Positions 14,683 through 22,207 of a stretch of DNA of 41,567 bases are shown here, piece by piece (positions within the stretch are counted from its first letter, which is position 1; each line of letters starts with the position of its first letter). The translations under genes were made by a program, and so were the position numbers. The stretch spans positions 1 to 41,567 of the IMG/VR virus record IMGVR_UViG_3300038629_000168; one strand, written 5' to 3'. This DNA is from a virus. A model generated the notes under the pieces. That model was not told the DNA's origin. It searched no databases and worked only from the letters and a program-made list of their open reading frames with translations.

Positions 14683-15492
14683 TTAAGCCCTCTTGTTCCA
14701 CTTCTCAATAACTCCTTCTTTTGATTTTGGATGCCCAACTGAACACCCACAGGCTCCATTCAAAGCGGAACAACCTACATTAAACCCGCCAAAACTACTA
14801 TCATCATACCAATCTTTAGCAGTATACACCTTAACATCCTTGCCACATAATGGGCATGGCTTTAACACCGGCTTCTCACCTATAAAGCCCTCATCAATAA
14901 GCCACTGCCAGAATGGCCCGCCCTCAAACCCCTCATCAATGAGCTGTTCCACATAAATCTGCTCCTCATCATCTTCCACAATGTTCTCTATGAGGCTTGT
15001 AATGGCCCTGCAAAACACCTCCCCTCTGTCACTTGTAGCCTGGAGGAACGCCTCTATGTTCATGTCCTTTAGTGCCACCCATTCTTTCTTCTGTACAAGC
15101 CTAACTGCTGATGTGGAGAAGTAACGCCCATCTCCTGAGTCATCATTCAGGGCAACCCTTCCACCAGGGAACACAGAATTCGGCTTCTCTATCCCATCAA
15201 CCTTCCTAATTAATGATGATGCATACAAACGTCTAATAGCATCTGGAGAAATACAGTAAGCACCATCTAAATCCACAATCTCCACAACATCGCCCTTCTT
15301 AAACTTACACATCACTTCCTCCTTCAATATCCATATTCCATCATCTTCACAATCAACATTATCACCATAAACAGGGGTGTTTCCACATGGCGCTCCATTG
15401 TTGCCATCTAAATCGCACCCAATGCAACCAGTGCAGCCCCTTTGTGAAGTATACACCTTCCCACCAATCGTAAGCTCTCTAGTATCTCCCAT
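14683..15492 (-). CDS. Protein with C-terminal Lar-like (restriction-alleviation) zinc domain
   Basis: 269 residues from ATG 15492 (GGAGG upstream). The N-terminus has a Cys cluster CTGCIGCDL...PCGN (about 20-37). Residues about 63-135 look like a KOW/SH3-type beta unit (CKFKKGDVVEIVDLDGAY). Residues 210-269 fit the Lar family: LKPCPLCGKDVKVYTAKDW, later Cys residues, then GVIEKWNKRA. Lar proteins dampen type I restriction, so an anti-restriction role is a reasonable inference for that domain; the rest is unassigned. An unusual long Lar-containing protein. Confidence 0.6.
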   Translation of the reverse strand: MGDTRELTIGGKVYTSQRGCTGCIGCDLDGNNGAPCGNTPVYGDNVDCEDDGIWILKEEVMCKFKKGDVVEIVDLDGAYCISPDAIRRLYASSLIRKVDGIEKPNSVFPGGRVALNDDSGDGRYFSTSAVRLVQKKEWVALKDMNIEAFLQATSDRGEVFCRAITSLIENIVEDDEEQIYVEQLIDEGFEGGPFWQWLIDEGFIGEKPVLKPCPLCGKDVKVYTAKDWYDDSSFGGFNVGCSALNGACGCSVGHPKSKEGVIEKWNKRA

Positions 15493-15521
15493 ATTGCCTC
15501 CTTGTTTTTTTATATATACAT

Positions 15522-16196
15522 TTATAACATATCTGCACAATCAATGCAATGTTTTTTTCCATTAATTGTACGCATAACACTTTTATTTTCACCGCACACC
15601 ACACAGCCATCAATTTGTTTCGGTTTAGGGGAAGGGGCTTGGTTCAAATAGCCCTCAAACTTTGTGCCGAACAATGTTTCTGGCCTCAAAAACTTCTCCC
15701 ATTCTGTACCTGTCCATTCCTCCACCTTATAATCAATGGCCCGTATGAAATGTTCCACCTCAAATCCCTCTTGCATCCTTGCCACTATACAGCTAATGGT
15801 TTTAGCTCCCTCTGGCTTGTAGCTCTTCCCCCCTTTCTTGTTTAAATGTTCAATTATTGTCTTGATGTCCTCCATCTGTTTCTTTGTGGCTGGCTCCCCT
15901 TTCTTCTTAAAGGGATTGAACACTCTGTAATGCAACATCTTCACCACTGTTCCATTGCTGGTGGATTTCACACCAATCATCTTCCATTTAACCAGCCTCT
16001 CCAAAACGCCCCTACATTCCCCCCTGGTCATACCCATGTAGTCATTGCATGATATTAAAGCCTCTCCCTTCTCCAATTCTAGCACTGAGAACTTGTTGTC
16101 TGTCTTAATGCTTAGTGCTATATGGGAGAGAAGGGAAAAGGCCAGTGGGTCCTTTAAAAGCTCAGTTGTATCGGCACTTCTAACAAGTTCTATCAT
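15522..16196 (-). CDS. Phage replication protein (winged-helix N-terminus, Phg_2220_C-like C-terminus)
   Basis: 224 residues from ATG 16196, with AAAGGAGGAGGC just upstream. Residues 1-90 are a winged-helix region (LAFSLLSHIALSIK, SCNDYMGMTRGECRGVLERL). Residues about 105-190 (IIEHLNKKGGKSYKPE, RMQEGFEVEHFIRAIDYK, WEKFLRPETLFGTKFEGYLN) match the conserved phage C-terminal domain found in O/DnaT-like replication initiators. A zinc pair CVVC...CIDC ends the protein. It likely binds the origin and recruits the phage DnaB-like helicase encoded upstream. Confidence 0.8.
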   Translation of the reverse strand: MIELVRSADTTELLKDPLAFSLLSHIALSIKTDNKFSVLELEKGEALISCNDYMGMTRGECRGVLERLVKWKMIGVKSTSNGTVVKMLHYRVFNPFKKKGEPATKKQMEDIKTIIEHLNKKGGKSYKPEGAKTISCIVARMQEGFEVEHFIRAIDYKVEEWTGTEWEKFLRPETLFGTKFEGYLNQAPSPKPKQIDGCVVCGENKSVMRTINGKKHCIDCADML

Positions 16197-16229
16197 GCCT
16201 CCTCCTTTCCATTTCGGGTGTGATGTCAA

Positions 16230-16976
16230 TCATAAACTGCAAGCCCTGCACATACTAGGTCTTATAAATAATGACAATTGTAAATCTGCACCTCTTGGAA
16301 TCCTGCCATTATCAAATTCTATCTTAAGATCTTTTAAGGCATGAGGCCAATTAGTAAACTTGCCAGGGCTTAATAATGTTTTCCCAATCTTTTCTTCAAG
16401 ATCTATTAACTTCTGAAAGTGTATTGGGTTATCCTTCCATAGGTTCCACCACTCACCTATACGCTGATAAAAACACATTGCACAATCTGTGCGTCTTGGG
16501 ATTTCGATACCCTTTTTTTGTAAATACATATGCACATCGAAAATCTCCCATTCCCATTCTTGCATAGGGAATACCTGTTCTATATTCTCATCAAACAACT
16601 TAGCGCCTGATCTGGTTGGTTCATCTGCCCTGAGTCCAACATATATTTTTGCTGGCAGGTTAGATTGATAAAATCTCTGTGCGACCTCTATTTTTAGGAC
16701 CCTAGTGCACCACCTAGCCCTCCAATTTGGGAGCATCTGAAAATGGTCTATCAGATCATATATTGTAGGATATTCTGGGTCCACTAACCTAATCAACTTT
16801 TGGCCCAAGATCCTTTCGAGATTGTCCCAATGTTCAAACATCTCTGGCAGCTCATCCCCTGTAGGAGTACACATATAGATATACTCTTGGTCAGGGTTTA
16901 ACTCTCTAAGCCTTATGGCCATAGCGGTTGAATCTTTACCTCCAGACAGGGCGACTATATGGTTTATCTTCTCCAT
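16230..16976 (-). CDS. PAPS reductase / PP-loop ATPase family enzyme
   Basis: 248 residues. IVALSGGKDS (8-16) is the PP-loop that adenylates a substrate. RWCTRVLKIE (C90), YVGLRADEPTR, DCAMCFYQRIGEWW (C165, C168) and CRAC near the end (243-246) are typical of phage-encoded members annotated as phosphoadenosine phosphosulfate reductases, related also to DndC. The several conserved Cys could hold an Fe-S cluster. True sulfate reduction is unlikely in a phage; sulfur or base modification of DNA or RNA is more plausible. This is inference. Confidence 0.82.
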   Translation of the reverse strand: MEKINHIVALSGGKDSTAMAIRLRELNPDQEYIYMCTPTGDELPEMFEHWDNLERILGQKLIRLVDPEYPTIYDLIDHFQMLPNWRARWCTRVLKIEVAQRFYQSNLPAKIYVGLRADEPTRSGAKLFDENIEQVFPMQEWEWEIFDVHMYLQKKGIEIPRRTDCAMCFYQRIGEWWNLWKDNPIHFQKLIDLEEKIGKTLLSPGKFTNWPHALKDLKIEFDNGRIPRGADLQLSLFIRPSMCRACSL

Positions 16977-16993
16977 TCTTCTCTCCTTATTGG

Positions 16994-17254
16994 TTAGGGG
17001 TTAAGATCAACGGCCTTTAGGCAACATGTTTCACCGTCCCACTCTAGCTTCATAGGGGTGAGATGCCGTTTGGCATCATCTTTTTCTATCCTGGCCCTTA
17101 TACTTCTTGCCTCTTTTCTCACTCCATAATTCATAAGCCAAGAATTCCGACCTTCATGTGTGGCTGGTAGCTGTTCAATTAAGCCCTCTGCCCAATCAAC
17201 TCTAGTCGATCCGCTTTGTAGCTCTCCTTTGCTGAGTTGTATAATCTTCTCCAT
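16994..17254 (-). CDS. Conserved phage hypothetical protein
   Basis: 86 residues. The block IEQLPATHEGRNSWLMNYG is a pattern I recognise from small phage early proteins without known function; it is followed by a basic helix (VRKEARSIRARIEKDDAKRH). AAGGAGAATAG precedes ATG 17254. It lies directly upstream of the PAPS-family gene. Confidence 0.7.
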   Translation of the reverse strand: MEKIIQLSKGELQSGSTRVDWAEGLIEQLPATHEGRNSWLMNYGVRKEARSIRARIEKDDAKRHLTPMKLEWDGETCCLKAVDLNP

Positions 17255-17274
17255 ATCTCTATTCTCCTTCCTGG

Positions 17275-17463
17275 TTAGTCTTCTATTTTGAATTCTTCAT
17301 TATACGGTATAAAAGTGCCTACCATATTCCATTCGTTATGCCCAGGCCCTTCCCATGACTCTTGCCGTATCCACCCGCCAGGGACCCTTTCAAAAGTGAC
17401 GTTATATCCTACATCTACCTTGTCAAATAAATCCATTTTATATATCGCTTCTTTCTTCTCCAT
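17275..17463 (-). CDS. Hypothetical 62-residue protein
   Basis: Acidic and aromatic: FERVPGGWIRQESWEGPGHN then FIPYNEEFKIED. Start ATG 17463 follows AGGAGGAGAT. Overlaps the end of the upstream membrane peptide gene. No family recognised. Confidence 0.6.
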   Translation of the reverse strand: MEKKEAIYKMDLFDKVDVGYNVTFERVPGGWIRQESWEGPGHNEWNMVGTFIPYNEEFKIED

Positions 17464-17587
17464 ATCTCCTCCTCCTGGTTAGGGGGGTTTGGTTTTCCCT
17501 GATCTTTTCTAATTCGGAACCTATTTTTAAAAGTGCAAAAAGTATTAGACTTAAAGTGCAATTTATTAATACTCCAATTACTTCCAT
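17438..17587 (-). CDS. 49-residue single-pass membrane peptide
   Basis: From ATG 17587 (GGGGAGAAGA upstream): MEVIGVLINCTLSLILFALL is one transmembrane helix, then a charged tail ending with RRRRYGEERSDI. The longer frame upstream belongs to the neighbouring gene in another frame. A short membrane peptide with a basic cytoplasmic tail; function unknown. Confidence 0.65.
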   Translation of the reverse strand: MEVIGVLINCTLSLILFALLKIGSELEKIRENQTPLTRRRRYGEERSDI

Positions 17588-17597
17588 TCTTCTCCCC

Positions 17598-17771
17598 TTA
17601 TTCCTCAGGTTGAAATTCTTCGCCACATCCGCAGTATATCAGCCCTGTCTCCGGGTCTGCTTCGTGGGAACCATACGGCATTTCACACTCATCACAGTAG
17701 CATATAAAGCCTCCACCCCAGTACTCTTTGGGCGTGGACTTTGTGCGCTCTATGCCGCTAAGCTTGGTCAT
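17598..17771 (-). CDS. 57-residue zinc-knuckle protein
   Basis: Read from ATG 17771 to TAA 17598; GGAG lies about nine bases before the ATG. Key residues: GFICYCDECEMPYG and IYCGCGEEF, five Cys spaced as two metal knuckles. It overlaps the upstream gene's stop by 14 bases and ends just before the membrane peptide, filling what would be the only gap here. Function unknown. Confidence 0.75.
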   Translation of the reverse strand: MTKLSGIERTKSTPKEYWGGGFICYCDECEMPYGSHEADPETGLIYCGCGEEFQPEE

Positions 17772-17988
17772 CTGCTGGCTCCAGTAGTGCTATCTTCCTC
17801 TTTTGCCACCTCTCCATGTCGGCATGGAATTGAACAAGGCTTTTGGGGCCATTATATCCACCATAGTCGCTTGCTTGGGGCATCTCCTCAACAACCTCAT
17901 TAATTATTACTTGGGCCTTTTTCAGGGCTGCATCAAGGAAAACTTTAAGGTCTTCGGCTGATCTTATCACTGCTTTTAGTTCTGCCAT
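17758..17988 (-). CDS. Hypothetical helical protein
   Basis: 76 residues, largely helical (SAEDLKVFLDAALKKAQVII, MERWQKRKIALLEP). GGAGGCATTATT precedes ATG 17988. Unrecognised. Confidence 0.65.
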   Translation of the reverse strand: MAELKAVIRSAEDLKVFLDAALKKAQVIINEVVEEMPQASDYGGYNGPKSLVQFHADMERWQKRKIALLEPADDQA

Positions 17989-18058
17989 CCAATAATGCCT
18001 CCATCAAATAAGGTTTATACTGCCTCAATAGCCTGGGCTCATAATAAAGCCAATCCAT
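17945..18058 (-). CDS. Possible 37-residue gene
   Basis: ATG 18058 opens MDWLYYEPRLLRQYKPYLME and stops at 17945, filling the 80-base space between two good genes. The nearest AGGAGG (inside the end of the upstream gene) is about 17 bases away, too far for an efficient start, so this is doubtful. Confidence 0.35.
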   Translation of the reverse strand: MDWLYYEPRLLRQYKPYLMEALLDGRTKSSDKISRRP

Positions 18059-18068
18059 TTTCTTAATC

Positions 18069-18389
18069 TTATTCGCCTCCTGTTAGGATTGCGTCTATTA
18101 ATAGGGATAATGTAGGGGCATATTCTGCAAGGTCTATAGGGTGAGGGCGTCCAGGGTCAAATCTAAGATTACAACACCCATCATCTTTTATAATATACCA
18201 ACCGGCATCAAGGTGTTTTTCCAGCCTCTTAAGCCCCTCCTCTATGTTGTGGATCTTGGCTTTAAGCTTTGCGTTTTCCTGCTCAAGTTCATCCATTTTG
18301 TCTTTAAGCTGCCTGAACATATCGTTGATTTCTTCCGGCGTTGATCGTCTTAGAAACTCAGTTTCTACAAGCTTTTGTATGTTCTTCAT
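18069..18389 (-). CDS. Coiled-coil hypothetical protein
   Basis: 106 residues from ATG 18389, which overlaps the upstream TAA (TAATG) and is preceded by GGGAGG. Residues 25-75 form a coiled coil (FRQLKDKMDELEQENAKLKA). The C-terminal half has GWYIIKDDGCCNLRF and a hydrophobic end. It shares a near-identical DNA segment with the gene at 18531. Unknown function. Confidence 0.7.
   Translation of the reverse strand: MKNIQKLVETEFLRRSTPEEINDMFRQLKDKMDELEQENAKLKAKIHNIEEGLKRLEKHLDAGWYIIKDDGCCNLRFDPGRPHPIDLAEYAPTLSLLIDAILTGGE
18258..18287. repeat. 30-base segment duplicated at 18726-18755
   Basis: This 30-base stretch and 18726-18755 differ at one base. Both encode the coiled-coil core LEQENAKLKA on the minus strand in two different genes 440 bases apart. 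The DNA-level identity points to a recent duplication or recombination between the genes rather than convergent coiled coils. Confidence 0.75.
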
Positions 18390-18541
18390 TATTTGTCTAC
18401 CTCCCATTGATTTATGAATTCACGTTCCACCATCCACCAGTTAGGTACATATTTACGCCCCTGGGCTTTACACCCTATCTGCTGATGGTTGCCCCAACAT
18501 ACTCTGTAGGCCCAGTAACAGGTTATGCACTCAGGTTTCAT
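18389..18541 (-). CDS. 50-residue Cys-rich protein
   Basis: Read from ATG 18541 to TAA 18389: MKPECITCYWAYRVCWGN, then GCKAQGRKYVPNWWMVERE. CxxC plus two more Cys, and many Trp/Tyr. GGAG lies about nine bases upstream, and the stop overlaps the next start as TAATG. It overlaps the upstream gene by 11 bases. No family recognised. Confidence 0.75.
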   Translation of the reverse strand: MKPECITCYWAYRVCWGNHQQIGCKAQGRKYVPNWWMVEREFINQWEVDK

Positions 18542-18785
18542 CTGTCTGCTCTCCTTTATACTCTAAATATTTCATATGTGGACAATCAGCCACAGAATGA
18601 TCCTCTCCACCGCCCATGCCTCTTGTGCATCCACAGAACATGCATTCAAAATTAGACCCAGCATAAGTCTGATACATGGGATATCTGAACCAATTTTCGC
18701 ATATAGATTCTAGGTTTTCTAGCTGGGCTTTGAGCTTTGCGTTTTCCTGCTCAAGCAGCTCATAATCATCATATCTCTCCACCAT
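18531..18785 (-). CDS. Coiled-coil plus zinc-site protein
   Basis: 84 residues: N-terminal coiled coil (DYELLEQENAKLKAQLENLE) then FECMFCGC, GEDHSVADCPHMKYLE, a Cys/His set consistent with zinc binding. GGAGGAGAAAG precedes ATG 18785. The coiled-coil DNA is duplicated from, or in, the 18069 gene. Confidence 0.7.
   Translation of the reverse strand: MVERYDDYELLEQENAKLKAQLENLESICENWFRYPMYQTYAGSNFECMFCGCTRGMGGGEDHSVADCPHMKYLEYKGEQTDET
18726..18755. repeat. Second copy of the 30-base segment at 18258-18287
   Basis: 29 of 30 bases match the copy at 18258-18287; it encodes the same coiled-coil core inside a different gene. Confidence 0.75.
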
Positions 18786-18993
18786 CTTTCTCCTCCTTTA
18801 CGGGCCAGTGATATGCACAGCCCTCATCATCTGGTGCCATCCTAAACGAGCTGTACACCTGCCTTGTGTGTGGTTTTGCCAGCCATCTATTGCATGTATG
18901 CCGCAAGGTGCACCCACCATTGTCACATTTGCTGCAATCTGCTGGTATTCTAACAGTCGTTCGCTTTTCAAGCTCCTGTTCAGCATCAGTCAT
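18769..18993 (-). CDS. Small Cys-rich conserved phage protein
   Basis: 74 residues: RIPADCSKCDNGGCTLRHTC, then SSFRMAPDDEGCAYHWP. Five to six Cys/His suited to a zinc or iron-sulfur site; the closing GC.Y pattern is seen in many small phage proteins. ATG 18993 overlaps the helicase stop as ATGA, so it is translationally coupled to the helicase. Confidence 0.7.
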   Translation of the reverse strand: MTDAEQELEKRTTVRIPADCSKCDNGGCTLRHTCNRWLAKPHTRQVYSSFRMAPDDEGCAYHWPVKEEKDGGEI

Positions 18994-20255
18994 GATGCGA
19001 TTTCCTCCATTGTCATTAAACCACCGTCAATTGATAAATTCACCTGAAACAGGCCAGTCTCTTTACCCTTGGTTGCGTCCAGTAATATTCTTTCTTCTAA
19101 TGTAGCCTCATCAATCTTCTTGCTCAGCTTCCACACATTAGTGGCGCAGTCTTCTATGTCCCTGCTTTCCTTTAGCTCATCATCTGCATTGAGCTGAGAC
19201 ATACAAAAAATGTGTGTATCAAAATCCTTTGCCATGAAATTAAGCTCGTCTGCAATGGCTCCATACCTGAGATGTTTTGACCCGTATTGCTTCTTTGTAT
19301 TCAATAGCTGCAAGTAATCAATGCCGACTCCTAGAATGTTATGCTCCTGACTGATAGCTTCACAATGTTGATAGATGTTTTCTATATATCGAAACTTACT
19401 ATCATCATATATTAAAAGACCGCTTCTTGTCATTTCCTCTACACATTGGCCTAGTTTCTGCCAGTCCTTGTCAAGGGTGATGCGTCCTGTCCTAATTTTA
19501 TTAAGCTGTATACCTGCCATTCTTGCAAAGCATCTGTGTATTAGAGCATTGCAATTTGATTCAAGAGAGAAGAACAAAAACACACCATCATTGTTTCTTG
19601 CAATATAATCAGCAACTTGCAAGCCGAATATAGTTTTACCTGTGTGCCTTTTAGCCCCTATATATGTTGTTTCCTTTGGAGCTTGACCAAAGCACACTCT
19701 ATCAATGCCACTGAAGCCAGTCAACACCCCTACATATGGGTTGTCATCCTCTGCTTTCCTTTCAATCTCCCTGTATGCTCCTAATATCTTGGCATTGTTA
19801 TCCTGCATGTCAATGTCTGGCACATAACCTTGCATTTCCTGCCTAAGGGAAGCCGCAATCTCTAGTGGATTGTCTGCCCTCTGTATTCTGGTAAGAGCTT
19901 TCTTCAAATCGGACTCAAGAGTCCTGAGCTGATATGTGCTGTTTATAACATCAATGTGTGCTTGGTATCCTGCCGATGTATATGTATGCTCTGAAGCTGA
20001 ACACATATAATTGATGTACTCAGCCCTATTGATTTTCTTTAGCTCCTCATTAACTGTAATGTAGTCAATTGTTTCTCCTTCAACATTTAATATAGCCTGG
20101 TACACACTCTTAGGCCGATCAAAGAAGAAGGAAGAGGGGTCTAGCTGGTGTTTAACGTTAGATAATATTTCCGGTCTAATCATTATGGCACCGACTAGCC
20201 TGTCCTCTGCGTCCTCGTTGTGTTGATTGATCGCTTCTAGTGAAGCTCCTGTCAT
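18990..20255 (-). CDS. dnaB: DnaB-type replicative helicase
   Basis: 421 residues from ATG 20255 (GGGAGGAGGC upstream). Residues 10-100 match the DnaB N-terminal domain (EDRLVGAIMIRPEILSNV, LDPSSFFFDRPKSVYQAIL). The RecA-like core has Walker A GAKRHTGKT (200-208), LFFSLESN, GVGIDYLQLL Walker B (309-318), and FCMSQLNADDELKESRDIED. The Walker A is unusual: most DnaB proteins have GRPSMGKT or similar. It should unwind the fork for host polymerase III, loaded by the replication protein encoded at 15.5-16.2 kb. Slightly shorter than E. coli DnaB (471). Confidence 0.92.
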   Translation of the reverse strand: MTGASLEAINQHNEDAEDRLVGAIMIRPEILSNVKHQLDPSSFFFDRPKSVYQAILNVEGETIDYITVNEELKKINRAEYINYMCSASEHTYTSAGYQAHIDVINSTYQLRTLESDLKKALTRIQRADNPLEIAASLRQEMQGYVPDIDMQDNNAKILGAYREIERKAEDDNPYVGVLTGFSGIDRVCFGQAPKETTYIGAKRHTGKTIFGLQVADYIARNNDGVFLFFSLESNCNALIHRCFARMAGIQLNKIRTGRITLDKDWQKLGQCVEEMTRSGLLIYDDSKFRYIENIYQHCEAISQEHNILGVGIDYLQLLNTKKQYGSKHLRYGAIADELNFMAKDFDTHIFCMSQLNADDELKESRDIEDCATNVWKLSKKIDEATLEERILLDATKGKETGLFQVNLSIDGGLMTMEEIAS

Positions 20256-20869
20256 GCCTCCTCCCTTTCCTTTGCTGCTTTGAGGTCTTTTTCCCATCTT
20301 TGCATATCACGCCAATAACCATCCTGGCTTTCTGGATCTCTATCACCATAATAGCTTTCAGTCGTTGGCATATCTCTCATTACATCCTCAACAGTCTCAG
20401 GCTCTGGGGTAGGTGGGTCAATGATGAGGCATTTTTCTCTGCCTGTGCCAAGCCCTATTGGATCTTTCCAGAAAGGATCTGCTTTAACTATTCCCTTAGA
20501 TGGTAATATAACTTCTTCCCCTGCTTCAGGTGTTCCATACCTAAGCCTGTCAGGGTCAATAGGCTCAACATCAGCAAGCTCATGCCATCCATGTTCAGTA
20601 TGGATCTCAACACGAGCTGCATCTGCCCCTAATGGCACATCAAGAAAAGCAATCACCGCAACCCTTTTTGTTTTGGGCTCTAGCTTCTCTTCTTTGTAGG
20701 GGATATATCTTGCATTCAGACTAGACGCATGGCAATAAAAATGCTTACCAATCCCCCATGCAAAAGATTCTTTGGGTTCAGCCGCATCACATTCCACCGG
20801 GAGGTTAACCTTACACTCCTCGGCCCGATCACAAATATAAAGCTCTTCCTTACTCTCTGATTCTTCCAT
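20252..20869 (-). CDS. Hypothetical protein upstream of the helicase
   Basis: 205 residues from ATG 20869, with GGGAGGG upstream. The first 70 residues contain four Cys (YICDRAEECKV, VECDAAEP, FYCHASS); then a basic/acidic middle (RVAVIAFLDVPLGADAARVE) and a Pro/Glu-rich C-terminus (DPPTPEPETVEDVM). ATGA overlap with the helicase suggests linked dosage. No family recognised. Confidence 0.65.
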   Translation of the reverse strand: MEESESKEELYICDRAEECKVNLPVECDAAEPKESFAWGIGKHFYCHASSLNARYIPYKEEKLEPKTKRVAVIAFLDVPLGADAARVEIHTEHGWHELADVEPIDPDRLRYGTPEAGEEVILPSKGIVKADPFWKDPIGLGTGREKCLIIDPPTPEPETVEDVMRDMPTTESYYGDRDPESQDGYWRDMQRWEKDLKAAKEREEA

Positions 20870-20870
20870 T

Positions 20871-21209
20871 CTAACCCTCCCTTTCCACCTCTGCAATAAC
20901 CAAATCATTAAGCTCCTCCACCCACTCAGGAAGAGGCCACTCACCATTGTCAGCTTTCCTTTGCATGGCTGATATGATGTCCTGCATCCTGTCTAGGTTG
21001 TGTATATACCTGGGCTTTATTCCAAGTGGTGGCTTTTCTGGTGTAACACGTTTTAAAAGATGCCCAGCATCGCACCCTATTAAAGCTCTACACCTGTTTC
21101 CATCACTAAAAGCGTCGCAAACCTCGCACGCATCACCATTATATTCAGGCGCATCACTATACTCAACATTCTCATACTCAACACCATCAATTTCTATTAC
21201 ATTTCCCAT
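20871..21209 (-). CDS. Hypothetical Cys-rich protein
   Basis: 112 residues: VEYENVEYSDAPEYNGDA, then CEVCDAFSDGNRCRALIGC, a four-Cys loop of the type seen in several small phage proteins, then GHLLKR and a helical C-terminus. One base separates it from the next gene. Function unknown. Confidence 0.65.
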   Translation of the reverse strand: MGNVIEIDGVEYENVEYSDAPEYNGDACEVCDAFSDGNRCRALIGCDAGHLLKRVTPEKPPLGIKPRYIHNLDRMQDIISAMQRKADNGEWPLPEWVEELNDLVIAEVEREG

Positions 21210-21445
21210 GTCGCCATTTCCTCCTCTATTTTCATTTCTTCCACCATGTTCTGTAGGTCGGCAATTGCCATGCCTAGCCTTGTGGTGGGTTTGTTCTTGA
21301 TTATTATGATATATTCCCTGGCCTCTGATGCCATGTTAGCAAGCTCATCAATGGTAATGCCTGCGTCTCTTAGTTCTTCGTAGAAGTCGTAAGAAATGGC
21401 GGGGTTAAAGGTGAGGTGTCTTGTCGGTATTTCTGTTGTTGTCAT
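21197..21445 (-). CDS. Hypothetical helical protein
   Basis: 82 residues from ATG 21445 (GGAGGAGAGCC upstream). FYEELRDAGITIDELANMAS, then IADLQNMVEEMKIEEEM: all-helical and acidic. Its ATG overlaps the TGA of the 38-residue gene. Unrecognised. Confidence 0.7.
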   Translation of the reverse strand: MTTTEIPTRHLTFNPAISYDFYEELRDAGITIDELANMASEAREYIIIIKNKPTTRLGMAIADLQNMVEEMKIEEEMATWEM

Positions 21446-21558
21446 TGGCTCTCCTCCCATTCATAGTCTTCATCGACATCCATGCATGCACAGCATATGC
21501 CTGATAGATGTTCGTAATCGGTCGCTAGCTCCCTGCCACATTTAACGCAATGTTCCAT
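21442..21558 (-). CDS. 38-residue zinc-ribbon mini-protein
   Basis: Read from ATG 21558 to TGA 21442: MEHCVKCGRELATDYEHLSG then ICCACMDVDED. CxxC and CCAC give a complete four-Cys knuckle in 38 residues. AAGGAGGG lies upstream; the ATG shares a base with the upstream TAA (TAATG) and its TGA lies inside the next ATG. Signals on both sides make it convincing. Confidence 0.8.
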   Translation of the reverse strand: MEHCVKCGRELATDYEHLSGICCACMDVDEDYEWEESQ

Positions 21559-21986
21559 TATAAACCCTCCTTTTTGTTCCTTTTCTCACACTCCTCCAAT
21601 GCTTCTTTTTCTGTGGCTAATAGGTTGTCAGCATTATGGATAGAGCCTGAACCTATCCCTGTTTCATAGCACATATAAGACTCTTTGTATTTTTCCTTTT
21701 TACTACCATAATTATCAAACATTGTATCCTCATCAGACTCATGCATACATCTATATTCAATCCTTATTTCGCCTATGGTAAGAATATATTCAATCTCCCA
21801 TCCAAGACCAATATCAATATGATGCCCTCTTCGACCATAACAGTCAGGACACCTTATGTCTTTTTGGTTTATCCCTTTTATCATACCTTCACCACCACAA
21901 AAGCCACATTTCACCCATTCACGTTTTGTTTTTTTTAATATACCATAAACCCTGTCTTTGAAATTGAACTTTGTATTAATTTCCAT
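21558..21986 (-). CDS. Protein with DnaJ-type zinc motif
   Basis: 142 residues. VKCGFCGGEGMIKG and IRCPDCYGRRGHH form two CxxCxGxG-like repeats, the pattern of the DnaJ central zinc domain. No J domain is present. The rest (GLGWEIEYILTIGEIRIEYR) is beta-rich. May be a small zinc binder acting with host chaperones, or merely a fold relative. GGAGGAGAGTAG precedes ATG 21986. Confidence 0.65.
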   Translation of the reverse strand: MEINTKFNFKDRVYGILKKTKREWVKCGFCGGEGMIKGINQKDIRCPDCYGRRGHHIDIGLGWEIEYILTIGEIRIEYRCMHESDEDTMFDNYGSKKEKYKESYMCYETGIGSGSIHNADNLLATEKEALEECEKRNKKEGL

Positions 21987-22203
21987 TTTCTCTACTCTCC
22001 TCCTTTTCCACCCATATATATTCGTGGTTGTCCTGTTCTCTCAGCTCATACTTGATTATGTCGTTTGCGTAGTCAATTTGGCCTTGTTTGTAGTGGTCGC
22101 CAAAGTCTGGCTGTTGCACAAAAAATAGAGAGAAAGTGGCCACAAGCGCGAACACAAGCCCAATGACGAAGCCAACACCAAATATTGCTCCAGTATCATT
22201 CAT
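21976..22203 (-). CDS. Small membrane protein
   Basis: 75 residues from ATG 22203, nine bases after AGGAGG. Residues 6-30 (IFGVGFVIGLVFALVATFSL) form one transmembrane helix; then an acidic/aromatic tail (FGDHYKQGQIDYANDIIKYE). The longer upstream frame belongs to antisense/other-frame sequence of the neighbour. Function unknown. Confidence 0.7.
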   Translation of the reverse strand: MNDTGAIFGVGFVIGLVFALVATFSLFFVQQPDFGDHYKQGQIDYANDIIKYELREQDNHEYIWVEKEESRENGN

Positions 22204-22207
22204 ATCA

